A stretch of 7,924 bases of DNA, taken from NCBI GenBank assembly GCA_002297865.1, contig DBKX01000144.1, positions 15,090 through 23,013 on the forward strand, given 5' to 3'. Positions 1-6,147 of this stretch are shown in pieces. Source of the stretch: Lachnoclostridium sp. UBA739. GTDB taxonomy: Bacteria > Bacillota_A > Clostridia > Lachnospirales > Lachnospiraceae. Every line of letters begins with the position of its first letter. Position 1 is the first letter of the stretch. Position numbers and translations under genes: made by a program. Below the pieces are notes generated by a model. The model ran no database searches and was not told the origin of the DNA. It was given only the letters and a program-made list of their open reading frames with translations.

Positions 1-444
1 GTTATCCACCATTTTTTTTAACATTCCCCAATCGAAGGTTTCTCCTCCGCCTGGTGTCCTGCCATCAAACACAAAATAAGAAATCTTGTTGGATGCCTCT
101 TTCATTACTTTTTGAATATCTTCTTCCGTCTCCACGTTTACAGCTCGAAAGACAGGTATTTTCACATATTGTTCTACTTCTCTATGTAACGAACCATGAA
201 TCTGAATTACATCGAACCCAGCCTCCTGTATCAACTCTACCTGCTCTTTGGTTGGTGACACAGTCACAGCAACTGTCTTTACAGATTCTTTCAAACCAGC
301 TTTTAGCTGCTGTGCCTGTTCTAATGTAAGGTTTCGTTTACTTTTTGGAACATATAAAACAAATCCTGCGTAAGTAATTGGAAACTCATTTATAATATCA
401 ATATCTTCTTTGCAAGTTAGTCCGCATATTTTAATCTCTGTCAT
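1..444 (-). CDS. trpF: Phosphoribosylanthranilate isomerase TrpF, C-terminus cut by window edge
   Basis: Third chemical step of tryptophan synthesis after anthranilate: it converts N-(5-phosphoribosyl)anthranilate to CdRP in the cytoplasm, which feeds TrpC. The frame starts at ATG 444 with the sequence MTEIKICGLTCKED; KICGLT is the hallmark first strand of the TrpF barrel, and its Cys (residue 7) is the usual catalytic base. VAVTVSPT, VIQIHGS and the later FVFDGRTPGGGETFDW stretch (residues about 127-142) follow the family pattern, with the Asp of FDGRTPGGG as the expected general acid. A strong AGGAGG lies 7 bases before the start. About 148 residues are visible of an expected 200 or so, so the last quarter lies beyond position 1. 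It follows sfsA after 11 bases and belongs to the trp operon. The identification is secure. Confidence 0.95.
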   Translation of the reverse strand, partial: MTEIKICGLTCKEDIDIINEFPITYAGFVLYVPKSKRNLTLEQAQQLKAGLKESVKTVAVTVSPTKEQVELIQEAGFDVIQIHGSLHREVEQYVKIPVFRAVNVETEEDIQKVMKEASNKISYFVFDGRTPGGGETFDWGMLKKMVDN

Positions 445-455
445 GCTTCACCCTC

Positions 456-1142
456 CTATAATTCAAAAGGTAGAGAGTCCGTTATTTTTAACTCATCTGG
501 TGTTACGATGCAGTTCTTAACGATAATGTCAACTCCATGACTTCTAGCCTTACGAAGTGCCTCACCAAACTCTGGCTGAGTTTTCTCATTTGGTCTGAAC
601 ACCTTCATTCCTGCCATCTGTACTACAAATACGATATAGGCATCATAGCCATCTTCTTTGCAAGAGATCAATTCTTCAATATGCTTCACGCCTCGTTCCG
701 TTGGTGCATCCGGAAACATGGCTACACCATCTTCCTCTAAGGTGACACCTTTCACTTCCAGAAATATTTTCTTTTCACCTTGTTCCAGATAAAAATCGAA
801 TCTTGAATTTCCATATTTCTTTTCTGGTTTCATAAACGTAATACCTGGTAAAAACTCTCCTGCTTGAATCCACTCTTTCACAACCTTATTGGGAGCTTGT
901 GAATCCATATTAATCATTAGATTTCCTTTTTCCACTCCAATTAACGAATATCTTGTTTTTCTCTTGGTATCCTCACCATGATCCTGAATGTAAACCGTTG
1001 TTTCACCTGGTATCAATAGTTCTCTGCATCTTCCTGTATTCTTCACATGACAGATTACTTCTTGCCCGTCAAGCTCTGCATGGGCAATAAAACGATTCGG
1101 TCTTGCAAGGAATTTTGCTTTTTTTATGTTTTCATATCGCAT
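456..1142 (-). CDS. sfsA: SfsA-family nuclease / sugar fermentation stimulation protein homologue
   Basis: 228-residue protein that aligns by eye with E. coli SfsA along its length. Shared landmarks are RPNRFIAHAELDG near the N-terminus, CHVKNTGR at 31-38, NLMINMDSQAPN, SRFDFYL at 113-119, LEVKGVTL at 128-135 and FPDAPTERGVKH at 143-154. Asp116, Glu129 and Lys131 form a D...ExK pattern like that of restriction-type nucleases; current databases call the family a DNA/RNA nuclease. E. coli SfsA was first described through maltose metabolism, and its cellular job is unclear. The ATG at 1142 is chosen over the in-frame GTG at 1160 because MRYENIKKAKFLARPNRF matches the family's N-terminus and GAGAAGGG sits just before it. 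That ribosome site overlaps the trpC stop, so the two genes are probably translationally linked. Its place between trpC and trpF is odd and no role in tryptophan synthesis is known. Confidence 0.93.
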   Translation of the reverse strand: MRYENIKKAKFLARPNRFIAHAELDGQEVICHVKNTGRCRELLIPGETTVYIQDHGEDTKRKTRYSLIGVEKGNLMINMDSQAPNKVVKEWIQAGEFLPGITFMKPEKKYGNSRFDFYLEQGEKKIFLEVKGVTLEEDGVAMFPDAPTERGVKHIEELISCKEDGYDAYIVFVVQMAGMKVFRPNEKTQPEFGEALRKARSHGVDIIVKNCIVTPDELKITDSLPFEL

Positions 1143-1156
1143 CCCATCATCCCTTC

Positions 1157-1954
1157 TCACCTGTTATATACTGCTTTCCACTCCCTTGCCAGTGAAAGTG
1201 GATGTTCTGCTTCCATAAATGCTCTGCCAATGAGCAGTGCATCTACCTGACATTCTTTTAAAAACTCAATATCTTCTGTACTGGTCACACCACTTTCTGA
1301 TACAAACAATGGTTTATGCTCTGGTGCTTTGCTCTCCAAATACTGAATTAGCCGCTTTGTTGTCTCTAATGATATGGTAAAGTCTCTCAAATCACGATTA
1401 TTTACACCAACAATCTTAGCTCCTATGTTAATTGCCCGCTGCATCTCTTCTTCATTATGGACTTCTAATAAAACATCCATTCCTAGAGAATAAGCCAAAT
1501 CATAAAAACTTTTCAGTTGCTCATCATTTAAAATAGCTGCTATTAGCAATATGGCATCTGCACCAATTCGTTTTGCTTCATAAATTTGATATTTCTCTAT
1601 TATAAAGTCTTTCCTCAAAATTGGTAGTGGTGATATTTTCCTTATCTGCTGTAAGTATTCTGCACTCCCATGAAAATGATCTTCTTCCGTTAGACAAGAG
1701 ATTGCATCTACCGATTGGTTGTACTGGTCAATCCTATCTTCTAACTTCACCTTACTTTGTATCTGACCAAGACTCGGAGAAGCTTTTTTAAATTCTCCTA
1801 TGATTGATAATCCATCTTTTTTCAATGCTTCATAGAACGAAACACATTTTCTTTTGGACTGTAATGCCAGTTCCTTCATTTCCATTTCGCCGATATTGGC
1901 TTTCTGCGTGGTCAAGCGCTTTCTTTTATCTGCTACTATTTCATCTAATATCAT
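1157..1954 (-). CDS. trpC: Indole-3-glycerol-phosphate synthase TrpC
   Basis: Cytoplasmic TIM-barrel enzyme that closes the indole ring: CdRP to indole-3-glycerol phosphate, with loss of CO2 and water. The 265-residue length is that of a single-function TrpC, not the E. coli TrpC-TrpF fusion. Family motifs are all present: IIGEFKKASPS at 51-61 (Glu54 and Lys56, catalytic and substrate contacts), CLTE at 87-90, LRKDFI at 113-118 (Lys115, the general acid), LLEVH at 162-166 (Glu164), GVNNRDL at 183-189, SESGV at 219-223, and the phosphate-binding LIGRAFM at 241-247. ATG 1954 has GAGGG 8 bases before it and follows the trpG stop after 12 bases. trpD normally stands between trpG and trpC; here it does not. 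Nothing looks damaged. Confidence 0.97.
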   Translation of the reverse strand: MILDEIVADKRKRLTTQKANIGEMEMKELALQSKRKCVSFYEALKKDGLSIIGEFKKASPSLGQIQSKVKLEDRIDQYNQSVDAISCLTEEDHFHGSAEYLQQIRKISPLPILRKDFIIEKYQIYEAKRIGADAILLIAAILNDEQLKSFYDLAYSLGMDVLLEVHNEEEMQRAINIGAKIVGVNNRDLRDFTISLETTKRLIQYLESKAPEHKPLFVSESGVTSTEDIEFLKECQVDALLIGRAFMEAEHPLSLAREWKAVYNR

Positions 1955-1966
1955 AGTTTTCCCTCA

Positions 1967-2536
1967 CTAGATTCGATTATTTACAAAGTTTTCAATTAAC
2001 CGTTTTCCATGTTCTGTATAAATGGACTCTGGATGAAACTGAAGTCCCACAACTGGATAATCCTTATGGCGTACCGCCATTACTTGCCCGTCTTCCGTTT
2101 CCGCTGTAACCTTTAAGCACTCTGGAATAGTTTCTGGAATTAGTGCCAGGGAATGATATCTGGCAACTTGTAACGGAACATCAATTCCTGTAAATACTCC
2201 TGTTTTATCATGATTGATTACGGATTGTTTTCCATGGAGAATTTCTTTTGCATAGGAAACGGTCGCCCCAAATGCTTCTCCGATACATTGATGTCCTAAG
2301 CAAATTCCCATGATAGGTTTTTCTTTATAAAATGCTTTCACTACATCCATACAGATACCTGCTTCTTTTGGACTTTTCGGACCTGGAGATAATACAATTT
2401 TATCTGGATTCATCTGGCGAATCTCCTCTATTGTAATCTTATCGTTTCGGACTACCTCAATGTCTGGCTCAAAAGTTCCAATGTATTGATACAAGTTATA
2501 TGTAAAGGAATCATAGTTATCGATTAAAAGAATCAT
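1967..2536 (-). CDS. trpG: Anthranilate synthase glutamine amidotransferase subunit TrpG
   Basis: Class I glutamine amidotransferase of 189 residues that hydrolyses glutamine and passes ammonia to TrpE. It opens with MILLIDNYDSFTYN, the standard start of TrpG/PabA proteins. The oxyanion-hole motif LSPGPKSP is at 49-56, the nucleophile Cys79 lies in GICLGHQ, and the His168/Glu170 pair lies in FHPES. The start at 2536 is set by family alignment and by an excellent AGGAGGTGG overlapping the trpE stop; a longer frame to 2605 only reads back through the end of trpE. Some bacteria share one amidotransferase between anthranilate and p-aminobenzoate synthases, so a PabA role as well cannot be excluded. 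The next gene begins 12 bases downstream. There is no fusion to TrpD, as occurs in enterobacteria. Confidence 0.97.
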   Translation of the reverse strand: MILLIDNYDSFTYNLYQYIGTFEPDIEVVRNDKITIEEIRQMNPDKIVLSPGPKSPKEAGICMDVVKAFYKEKPIMGICLGHQCIGEAFGATVSYAKEILHGKQSVINHDKTGVFTGIDVPLQVARYHSLALIPETIPECLKVTAETEDGQVMAVRHKDYPVVGLQFHPESIYTEHGKRLIENFVNNRI

Positions 2537-2540
2537 GTCT

Positions 2541-2549
2541 CCACCTCCT
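2541..2549 (-). promoter_or_regulatory. Ribosome binding site of trpG overlapping the trpE stop
   Basis: The minus strand reads AGGAGGTGG, near-perfect complementarity to the 16S anti-Shine-Dalgarno, 4 to 7 bases before ATG 2536 depending on how it is aligned. It shares bases with the TAG stop of trpE (2548-2550). This fixes the trpG start and suggests coupled translation, which would help keep the two subunits in balance. Confidence 0.85.
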
Positions 2550-3957
2550 ATAAATTTTCTTCTTTCACTAACGTCTTTGCAAGGGCCATTACTTTGTTGC
2601 AACATTCGTAATATTCATTTTCTGGAACAGAGTCTAGGACAATTCCTGCTCCCGCTTGTAAATACACTTTCTTATCTTTCTTTATCATAGTACGAATGGT
2701 AATGCAGAAGTCCATATTACCGTCAAATGCTAAATAACCGGTTGCCCCGCCATACAGTCCTCTTCGATTTTCTTCTAACTCATCTATAATCTCCATGGCA
2801 CGAATCTTTGGTGCTCCACTTAAGGTTCCTGCTGGAAGAAAGGATGCTACCAGTTCAAGGGGATGAGATGTTCCTTTTTTCTTTCCCTCAACTAACGAAA
2901 CAATATGCATTACGTGAGAGTAATTCTGTACATTCATAAACTGCGTTACTTTCACGGTTCCAAACTGGGCTATCCTTCCCATGTCATTTCTTGCAAGATC
3001 TACTAACATTACATGCTCTGCTCTTTCTTTTTCATCTGACAACAAGTCTTGCTTTAATATTTCATCTTCTTCCTTGTTGGCACCACGTCTCCTTGTTCCC
3101 GCTATCGGACAAGTATACACTTTATCTTCTGATTTTTTCACTAGCATTTCTGGAGAACTTCCTATAATTTCAAACTTAGGAAACTTAAAATAATATAAAT
3201 ACGGTGACGGATTTAAAACTCTTAGTTTTTTATATAAGGTAAATCCATCCTGTTCTGTTTCAATGGTCCATCTTTGTGAAAGAACCGTCTGAAAGATATG
3301 GCCTTCTTTTATGTAATTTTTAATCTTCTCAACCTTTGCACCATATTGTTCTATAGAATCTGATTTATCCACAATAATTCCATCCTGTACAAAGGACTCT
3401 TTTTCTTCTCCACTGTAACCGTTCATCGTTTCCTCTAATAAATTGGAGGCCCGTTCCATTGCTCGTTTTTTTCCTTCCTGACTATCTTCTTCTAAAACAA
3501 CCGCTGCCAAGGTTTCCGCCACATGGTCAATTACTATAAATTCAGTAGCAAGCATAAGCTGAATGGTTTCAATGCCAATAGTATCTTTCTTACTATCCGG
3601 TAACACCTCTGTGTATCGAATAAAGTCATATCCTAAACTGCCTACAAGACCGCCTATAAATGCAAGCTCTCCGTCTTCCTTTTCTACATGGAATTCGCTA
3701 TAATACTCTTTTAATCTTTCATAAGGATTTCCTTCTCGAACTTCCATTTCACCATTTTTTTTATGTATTACTAAACTGTTTTCTTTTGATGTTATAATCT
3801 CATCTGGTTCTTTGCCAAATATAGAATAACGCCCGTTGTTTTTATCATAACTCTCAAGTAGAAAACCTATCTTCTTTCCAACTAAATTTTCATATAACCC
3901 TATTGTTGTTTCATTTACAATACTAATTGTCTTACGGTACGCCTTTAAATTTCTCAC
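2548..3957 (-). CDS. trpE: Anthranilate synthase large subunit TrpE
   Basis: Chorismate-using subunit of 469 residues that makes anthranilate with ammonia supplied by TrpG; this is the committed step of tryptophan synthesis. The N-terminal LLES at 33-36 and NPSPYLYYF at 249-257 are the tryptophan feedback-site motifs, which favour TrpE over PabB. The catalytic domain shows GSSPEML at 266-272, PIAGTRRRG at 284-292, EHVMLVDLARND at 314-325 (Mg and chorismate site), PAGTLSGAPK at 375-384, YGGATGYL at 402-409 and GAGIVLDSVPENEYYE at 436-451. The start is GTG 3957, preceded by AAGGAAGGGG at 7 bases. It is the first gene after the T-box terminator, so its expression should rise when tRNA-Trp is uncharged; the protein should also be inhibited by tryptophan. 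Full length and intact. Confidence 0.97.
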   Translation of the reverse strand: MRNLKAYRKTISIVNETTIGLYENLVGKKIGFLLESYDKNNGRYSIFGKEPDEIITSKENSLVIHKKNGEMEVREGNPYERLKEYYSEFHVEKEDGELAFIGGLVGSLGYDFIRYTEVLPDSKKDTIGIETIQLMLATEFIVIDHVAETLAAVVLEEDSQEGKKRAMERASNLLEETMNGYSGEEKESFVQDGIIVDKSDSIEQYGAKVEKIKNYIKEGHIFQTVLSQRWTIETEQDGFTLYKKLRVLNPSPYLYYFKFPKFEIIGSSPEMLVKKSEDKVYTCPIAGTRRRGANKEEDEILKQDLLSDEKERAEHVMLVDLARNDMGRIAQFGTVKVTQFMNVQNYSHVMHIVSLVEGKKKGTSHPLELVASFLPAGTLSGAPKIRAMEIIDELEENRRGLYGGATGYLAFDGNMDFCITIRTMIKKDKKVYLQAGAGIVLDSVPENEYYECCNKVMALAKTLVKEENL

Positions 3958-3979
3958 TGTTTTTCCCCTTCCTTAAAAT

Positions 3980-4014
3980 AAAAAAAAAGCCCTAGCAATT
4001 AAGAATTGCTAGGG
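3980..4014 (-). terminator. T-box intrinsic terminator before trpE
   Basis: On the minus strand CCCTAGCAATT pairs perfectly over 11 bp with AATTGCTAGGG across a 3-base loop (stem arms 4014-4004 and 4000-3990) and is followed after GC by nine Ts (3988-3980). The upstream CCCT arm (4014-4011) can instead pair with AGGG of the T-box element (4037-4034), which would break the terminator. It ends 22 bases before the trpE start. This is the on/off switch of the leader. Confidence 0.95.
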
Positions 4015-4310
4015 ACGTATTATCGTGGTGCCACCCTTGTTCATAACCTAAATCATGGCATTTTATTTTATAAATAAAAAAAGCACTTCCTAAATAGGAA
4101 ATACTCGCCACCATTTACATTATCTTATTACTGATACAGAATTACTTCGATATCTACCCTCTGTAACGTGAGGACACGGTCTCGGCTACACACTTAACAG
4201 CTTCACCTAACATCTCGCAAACCCATTCCTATCAGACTTCCATATCGATTCGCACCAGCCATCGACTCTCTGAAATGTTGTTCTGTAGTACTATTTTTGT
4301 TCTTAGATTT
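3980..4310 (-). promoter_or_regulatory. T-box riboswitch leader sensing tRNA-Trp, upstream of trpE
   Basis: Class I T-box leader in the trp mRNA. Visible on the minus strand, 5' to 3': a stem I start resembling GAAC..AGTA (about 4304-4288); the conserved AGAGAG (4271-4266) followed by a GGTGCGAATC segment; the specifier loop GAATGGG with specifier codon TGG (Trp) at 4225-4223 and a GCGAG follow-up; a CACGTTA element close to the consensus CCGTTA; a small hairpin with a T run (4104-4076); the T-box AGGGTGGCACCACG (4037-4024); and the terminator. The acceptor-pairing TGGC predicts a tRNA with G at the discriminator position, as in bacterial tRNA-Trp, so codon and acceptor readings agree. Uncharged tRNA-Trp should stabilise the antiterminator (AGGG...CCCT and ACG...CGT) and turn the operon on. 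The outer limits are approximate. Confidence 0.95.
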
Positions 4311-4335
4311 TATTCGTTATATATAATCTATTTAC

Positions 4336-4364
4336 AGTTTACGCCTTATTATTTCATATGTCAA
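4336..4364 (-). promoter_or_regulatory. Probable sigma-A promoter of the trp operon
   Basis: On the minus strand a perfect -35 TTGACA (4364-4359) is followed after 17 bases by TAAACT (4341-4336), a four-of-six match to TATAAT. Transcription would begin near 4329, about 20 bases before the recognisable T-box stem I. The position is right and the spacing ideal; the -10 is only moderate. No operator for a Trp repressor was recognised. Confidence 0.7.
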
Positions 4365-4462
4365 CCCCCAAATTTATTTTCAATAATCTTTGTGTACCCA
4401 CTGATAGTTGGAATATTTTCAGCATATTTACTATATCATATAATAAGTAGTAATTTCATATT

Positions 4463-4492
4463 TATGTGATATTTCTGTAACATATGTGACAT
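4463..4492 (+). promoter_or_regulatory. Possible WalR-box-like regulator site upstream of the L,D-transpeptidase
   Basis: TGTGAT (4465-4470), five bases, then TGTAAC (4476-4481) has the layout of the WalR/YycF site TGTWAH-N5-TGTWAH, with one mismatch in the first half. A third half-site, TGTGAC, follows at 4485-4490. The region also holds the near-identical direct repeats TATGTGATAT and TATGTGACAT 20 bp apart. It ends 10 bases before the -35 of the promoter, where an activator would sit. In an AT-rich spacer such matches can arise by chance. Confidence 0.35.
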
Positions 4493-4502
4493 AAAAGTTT
4501 CA

Positions 4503-4532
4503 TTGGAACTTGTATGTAAAACATGTTATACT
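4503..4532 (+). promoter_or_regulatory. Probable promoter of the L,D-transpeptidase gene
   Basis: TTGGAA (4503-4508) lies 18 bases before TATACT (4527-4532), and the -10 carries the extended TG element (TGTTATACT from 4524). Transcription would begin around 4539, leaving a leader of about 54 bases before ATG 4593. It faces away from the trp promoter, with about 140 bases between the two -35 boxes. Confidence 0.65.
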
Positions 4533-4592
4533 TATTTAGATGATGCCCAGGTATCCTATAGATAAAATAAATTAGAAAAGAGAAGGAAAAAG

Positions 4593-6083
4593 ATGAGAAG
4601 TAAGCATAAACCTATTATTATTGCTTTTACATTAACGCTTCTTATCCTGCTGGTCATATATTTTGGCATGGCGTTTTACTTTAAGTCACACTTCTTTATC
4701 GGTTCTTCTATCAACGGAATTGATTCCAGCCGACAAGGCATAAAGGCTGTTGAAGAAAGTATACGACGTGAAGTAAAAAATTATGTGCTTCAGATTGATG
4801 GTCGCAACAAACTAACAGATGCCATTACAGCTGATGATATTGATTATGAATTTGTCTCAGATGGCTCTGTTGAAAAACTCTTAAAGGCACAGAATCCATA
4901 TGCATGGATTTCTAGTTTATTTCATAAGAGTTCTAACGACATGCATGTTACAACGGCTTTTAATGATCAGAAACTAAAGGATAAGGTTAATTCACTTGTA
5001 TTTTTTAAAGAGGACAATGTGAAACCTCCAGTTGATGCAAAGGTGATATATAACGAAAAAGCTGGCAAATACGAAATTATGCCAGAAGAAATTGGTTCAA
5101 CAATTAATAAAAAAGTATTTCTTTCTTCAATAACAAATGCTATTGAGTCCGGTGATACTTATTTTAACTCGGAGGATGCAAAATGCTATATTGATCCGAA
5201 ATATACATCCACTTCGACCGAACTCACCAAATTATTAGATACTATGAATCAGTATATTGGTGTAACCATTACTTATGAATTTGGTGACCGATATGAAATA
5301 TGTGACAAAGATTATATCCAGGATTGGCTCGAAGTTGATGATAAATTTAACGTCACATTTAATTTAGAAAAAGTACGTTCCTATATTGACTCAATTGCAC
5401 GAATTTATAACACATTTGGTAAAACAAGAGATTTTGTGAACCACGATGGTAAGATAATTGAAGTAAGTGGCGGAGATTATGGCTGGCTTATGGATCGTGC
5501 TGCTGAAACTACAAGATTAATAGAGTTAATTCAAGCAGGTAAAAACGTTCAAGTCGAACCAACTTATTCGCAAACAGCTCGTTCTCGTAACACCAATGAT
5601 ATCGGTAACAGCTATATTGAAATCGATCTTACGCTACAGCATGTGTGGGTTTATAAAGATGGTAAATTAGTAGCAGATACAGATTGCGTAACTGGTAATT
5701 CCAGCAGAGGATTTGATACTCCTACTGGAATATATCAAATCACATATAAGGAGCGTAATGCTACGCTAAAAGGCGAAAATTATAGTTCTGACGTAAACTA
5801 TTGGATGCCATTTTACTATAATGTTGGTCTTCATGACGCACCTTGGAGAAACAGTTTTGGCGGATCTATTTACAAACGAAGCGGTTCTCATGGATGTGTT
5901 AACCTTCCACCAAAAATTGCCGAAATTGTATTTGCGAATATCGAAAAAGGAACTCCCGTTGTATGTTACAGCAGCCAACCAGAAGGTAAAAATGTGAATA
6001 GTTCACGTACTCAACCTGAAAAGGAGCCAGCAGCTTCTCCTGAACCAGCGAAAAATGACAACACAACTTCAAAAAATAATTGA
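4593..6083 (+). CDS. Membrane-anchored L,D-transpeptidase (YkuD domain) with peptidoglycan-binding-like repeats
   Basis: 496-residue envelope protein. A short basic N-terminus and one hydrophobic segment (about residues 8-30) anchor it, with the bulk outside the membrane. Residues about 35-330 resemble the PG_binding_4 type repeats found in clostridial L,D-transpeptidases such as those of Clostridioides difficile. The YkuD domain spans about 341-460, opening with YIEIDLTLQHVWVY. Conserved GLHDAPW (His414) and SGSHGCVNLP (His433, Cys435, Asn437) supply the catalytic site; Cys435 is the nucleophile. Such enzymes form 3-3 crosslinks between diaminopimelates in peptidoglycan, or attach proteins to it, and resist most penicillins. 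The tail (about 460-496) is a hydrophilic Pro/Glu/Asn/Ser linker with no domain. ATG 4593 has AGAAGGA 5 bases before it. It is transcribed with, or just ahead of, the acidic repeat protein. Which of the two chemistries it performs is unknown. Confidence 0.93.
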   Translation: MRSKHKPIIIAFTLTLLILLVIYFGMAFYFKSHFFIGSSINGIDSSRQGIKAVEESIRREVKNYVLQIDGRNKLTDAITADDIDYEFVSDGSVEKLLKAQNPYAWISSLFHKSSNDMHVTTAFNDQKLKDKVNSLVFFKEDNVKPPVDAKVIYNEKAGKYEIMPEEIGSTINKKVFLSSITNAIESGDTYFNSEDAKCYIDPKYTSTSTELTKLLDTMNQYIGVTITYEFGDRYEICDKDYIQDWLEVDDKFNVTFNLEKVRSYIDSIARIYNTFGKTRDFVNHDGKIIEVSGGDYGWLMDRAAETTRLIELIQAGKNVQVEPTYSQTARSRNTNDIGNSYIEIDLTLQHVWVYKDGKLVADTDCVTGNSSRGFDTPTGIYQITYKERNATLKGENYSSDVNYWMPFYYNVGLHDAPWRNSFGGSIYKRSGSHGCVNLPPKIAEIVFANIEKGTPVVCYSSQPEGKNVNSSRTQPEKEPAASPEPAKNDNTTSKNN

Positions 6084-6086
6084 TTA

Positions 6087-6123
6087 TTGACAAAGTATCA
6101 TACTTTAATTTTGAGGGTATAAT
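6087..6123 (+). promoter_or_regulatory. Palindrome flanked by TTGACA and TATAAT between the L,D-transpeptidase and acidic protein genes
   Basis: AAAGTATCATACTTT (6092-6106) is a perfect 7-bp inverted repeat around a single C. A consensus TTGACA (6087-6092) touches its left side and a consensus TATAAT (6118-6123) lies to its right. The two hexamers are 25 bases apart, too far for a normal sigma-A promoter (16 to 19), so this may be an operator with a weak or unusual promoter, or a small mRNA hairpin. It begins 4 bases after the upstream stop codon. The function is unproven. Confidence 0.35.
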
Positions 6124-6147
6124 TGATAATGAAAGGAAGTATAACCT

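Noticed and set aside
54..329. 91-residue plus-strand frame opposite trpF
   Set aside because: The minus strand carries a clear TrpF sequence here; the plus-strand translation has no recognisable features and is a shadow of it.
1143..1160. GTG start for sfsA at 1160
   Set aside because: The six extra residues match no SfsA N-terminus and would consume the ribosome site; ATG 1142 fits the family better.
2536..2605. Longer trpG frame starting at 2605
   Set aside because: The extra 23 codons lie inside the end of trpE and do not resemble TrpG; the family N-terminus MILLIDNYDSFTYN and the strong ribosome site fix the start at 2536.
2548..3957. Reading trpE as pabB (aminodeoxychorismate synthase)
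   Set aside because: The LLES and NPSPY feedback-site motifs, the tRNA-Trp T-box and the following trpC and trpF all favour TrpE.
4275..4469. 64-residue hydrophobic plus-strand frame
   Set aside because: It lies antisense to the T-box stem I and the trp promoter, has no ribosome site, and its hydrophobicity is what AT-rich, T-rich DNA gives by chance.
6115..6120. GGGTAT as a sigma-B type -10
   Set aside because: No matching GTTT-type -35 lies at the required distance, and sigma-B is not expected in this kind of clostridium.
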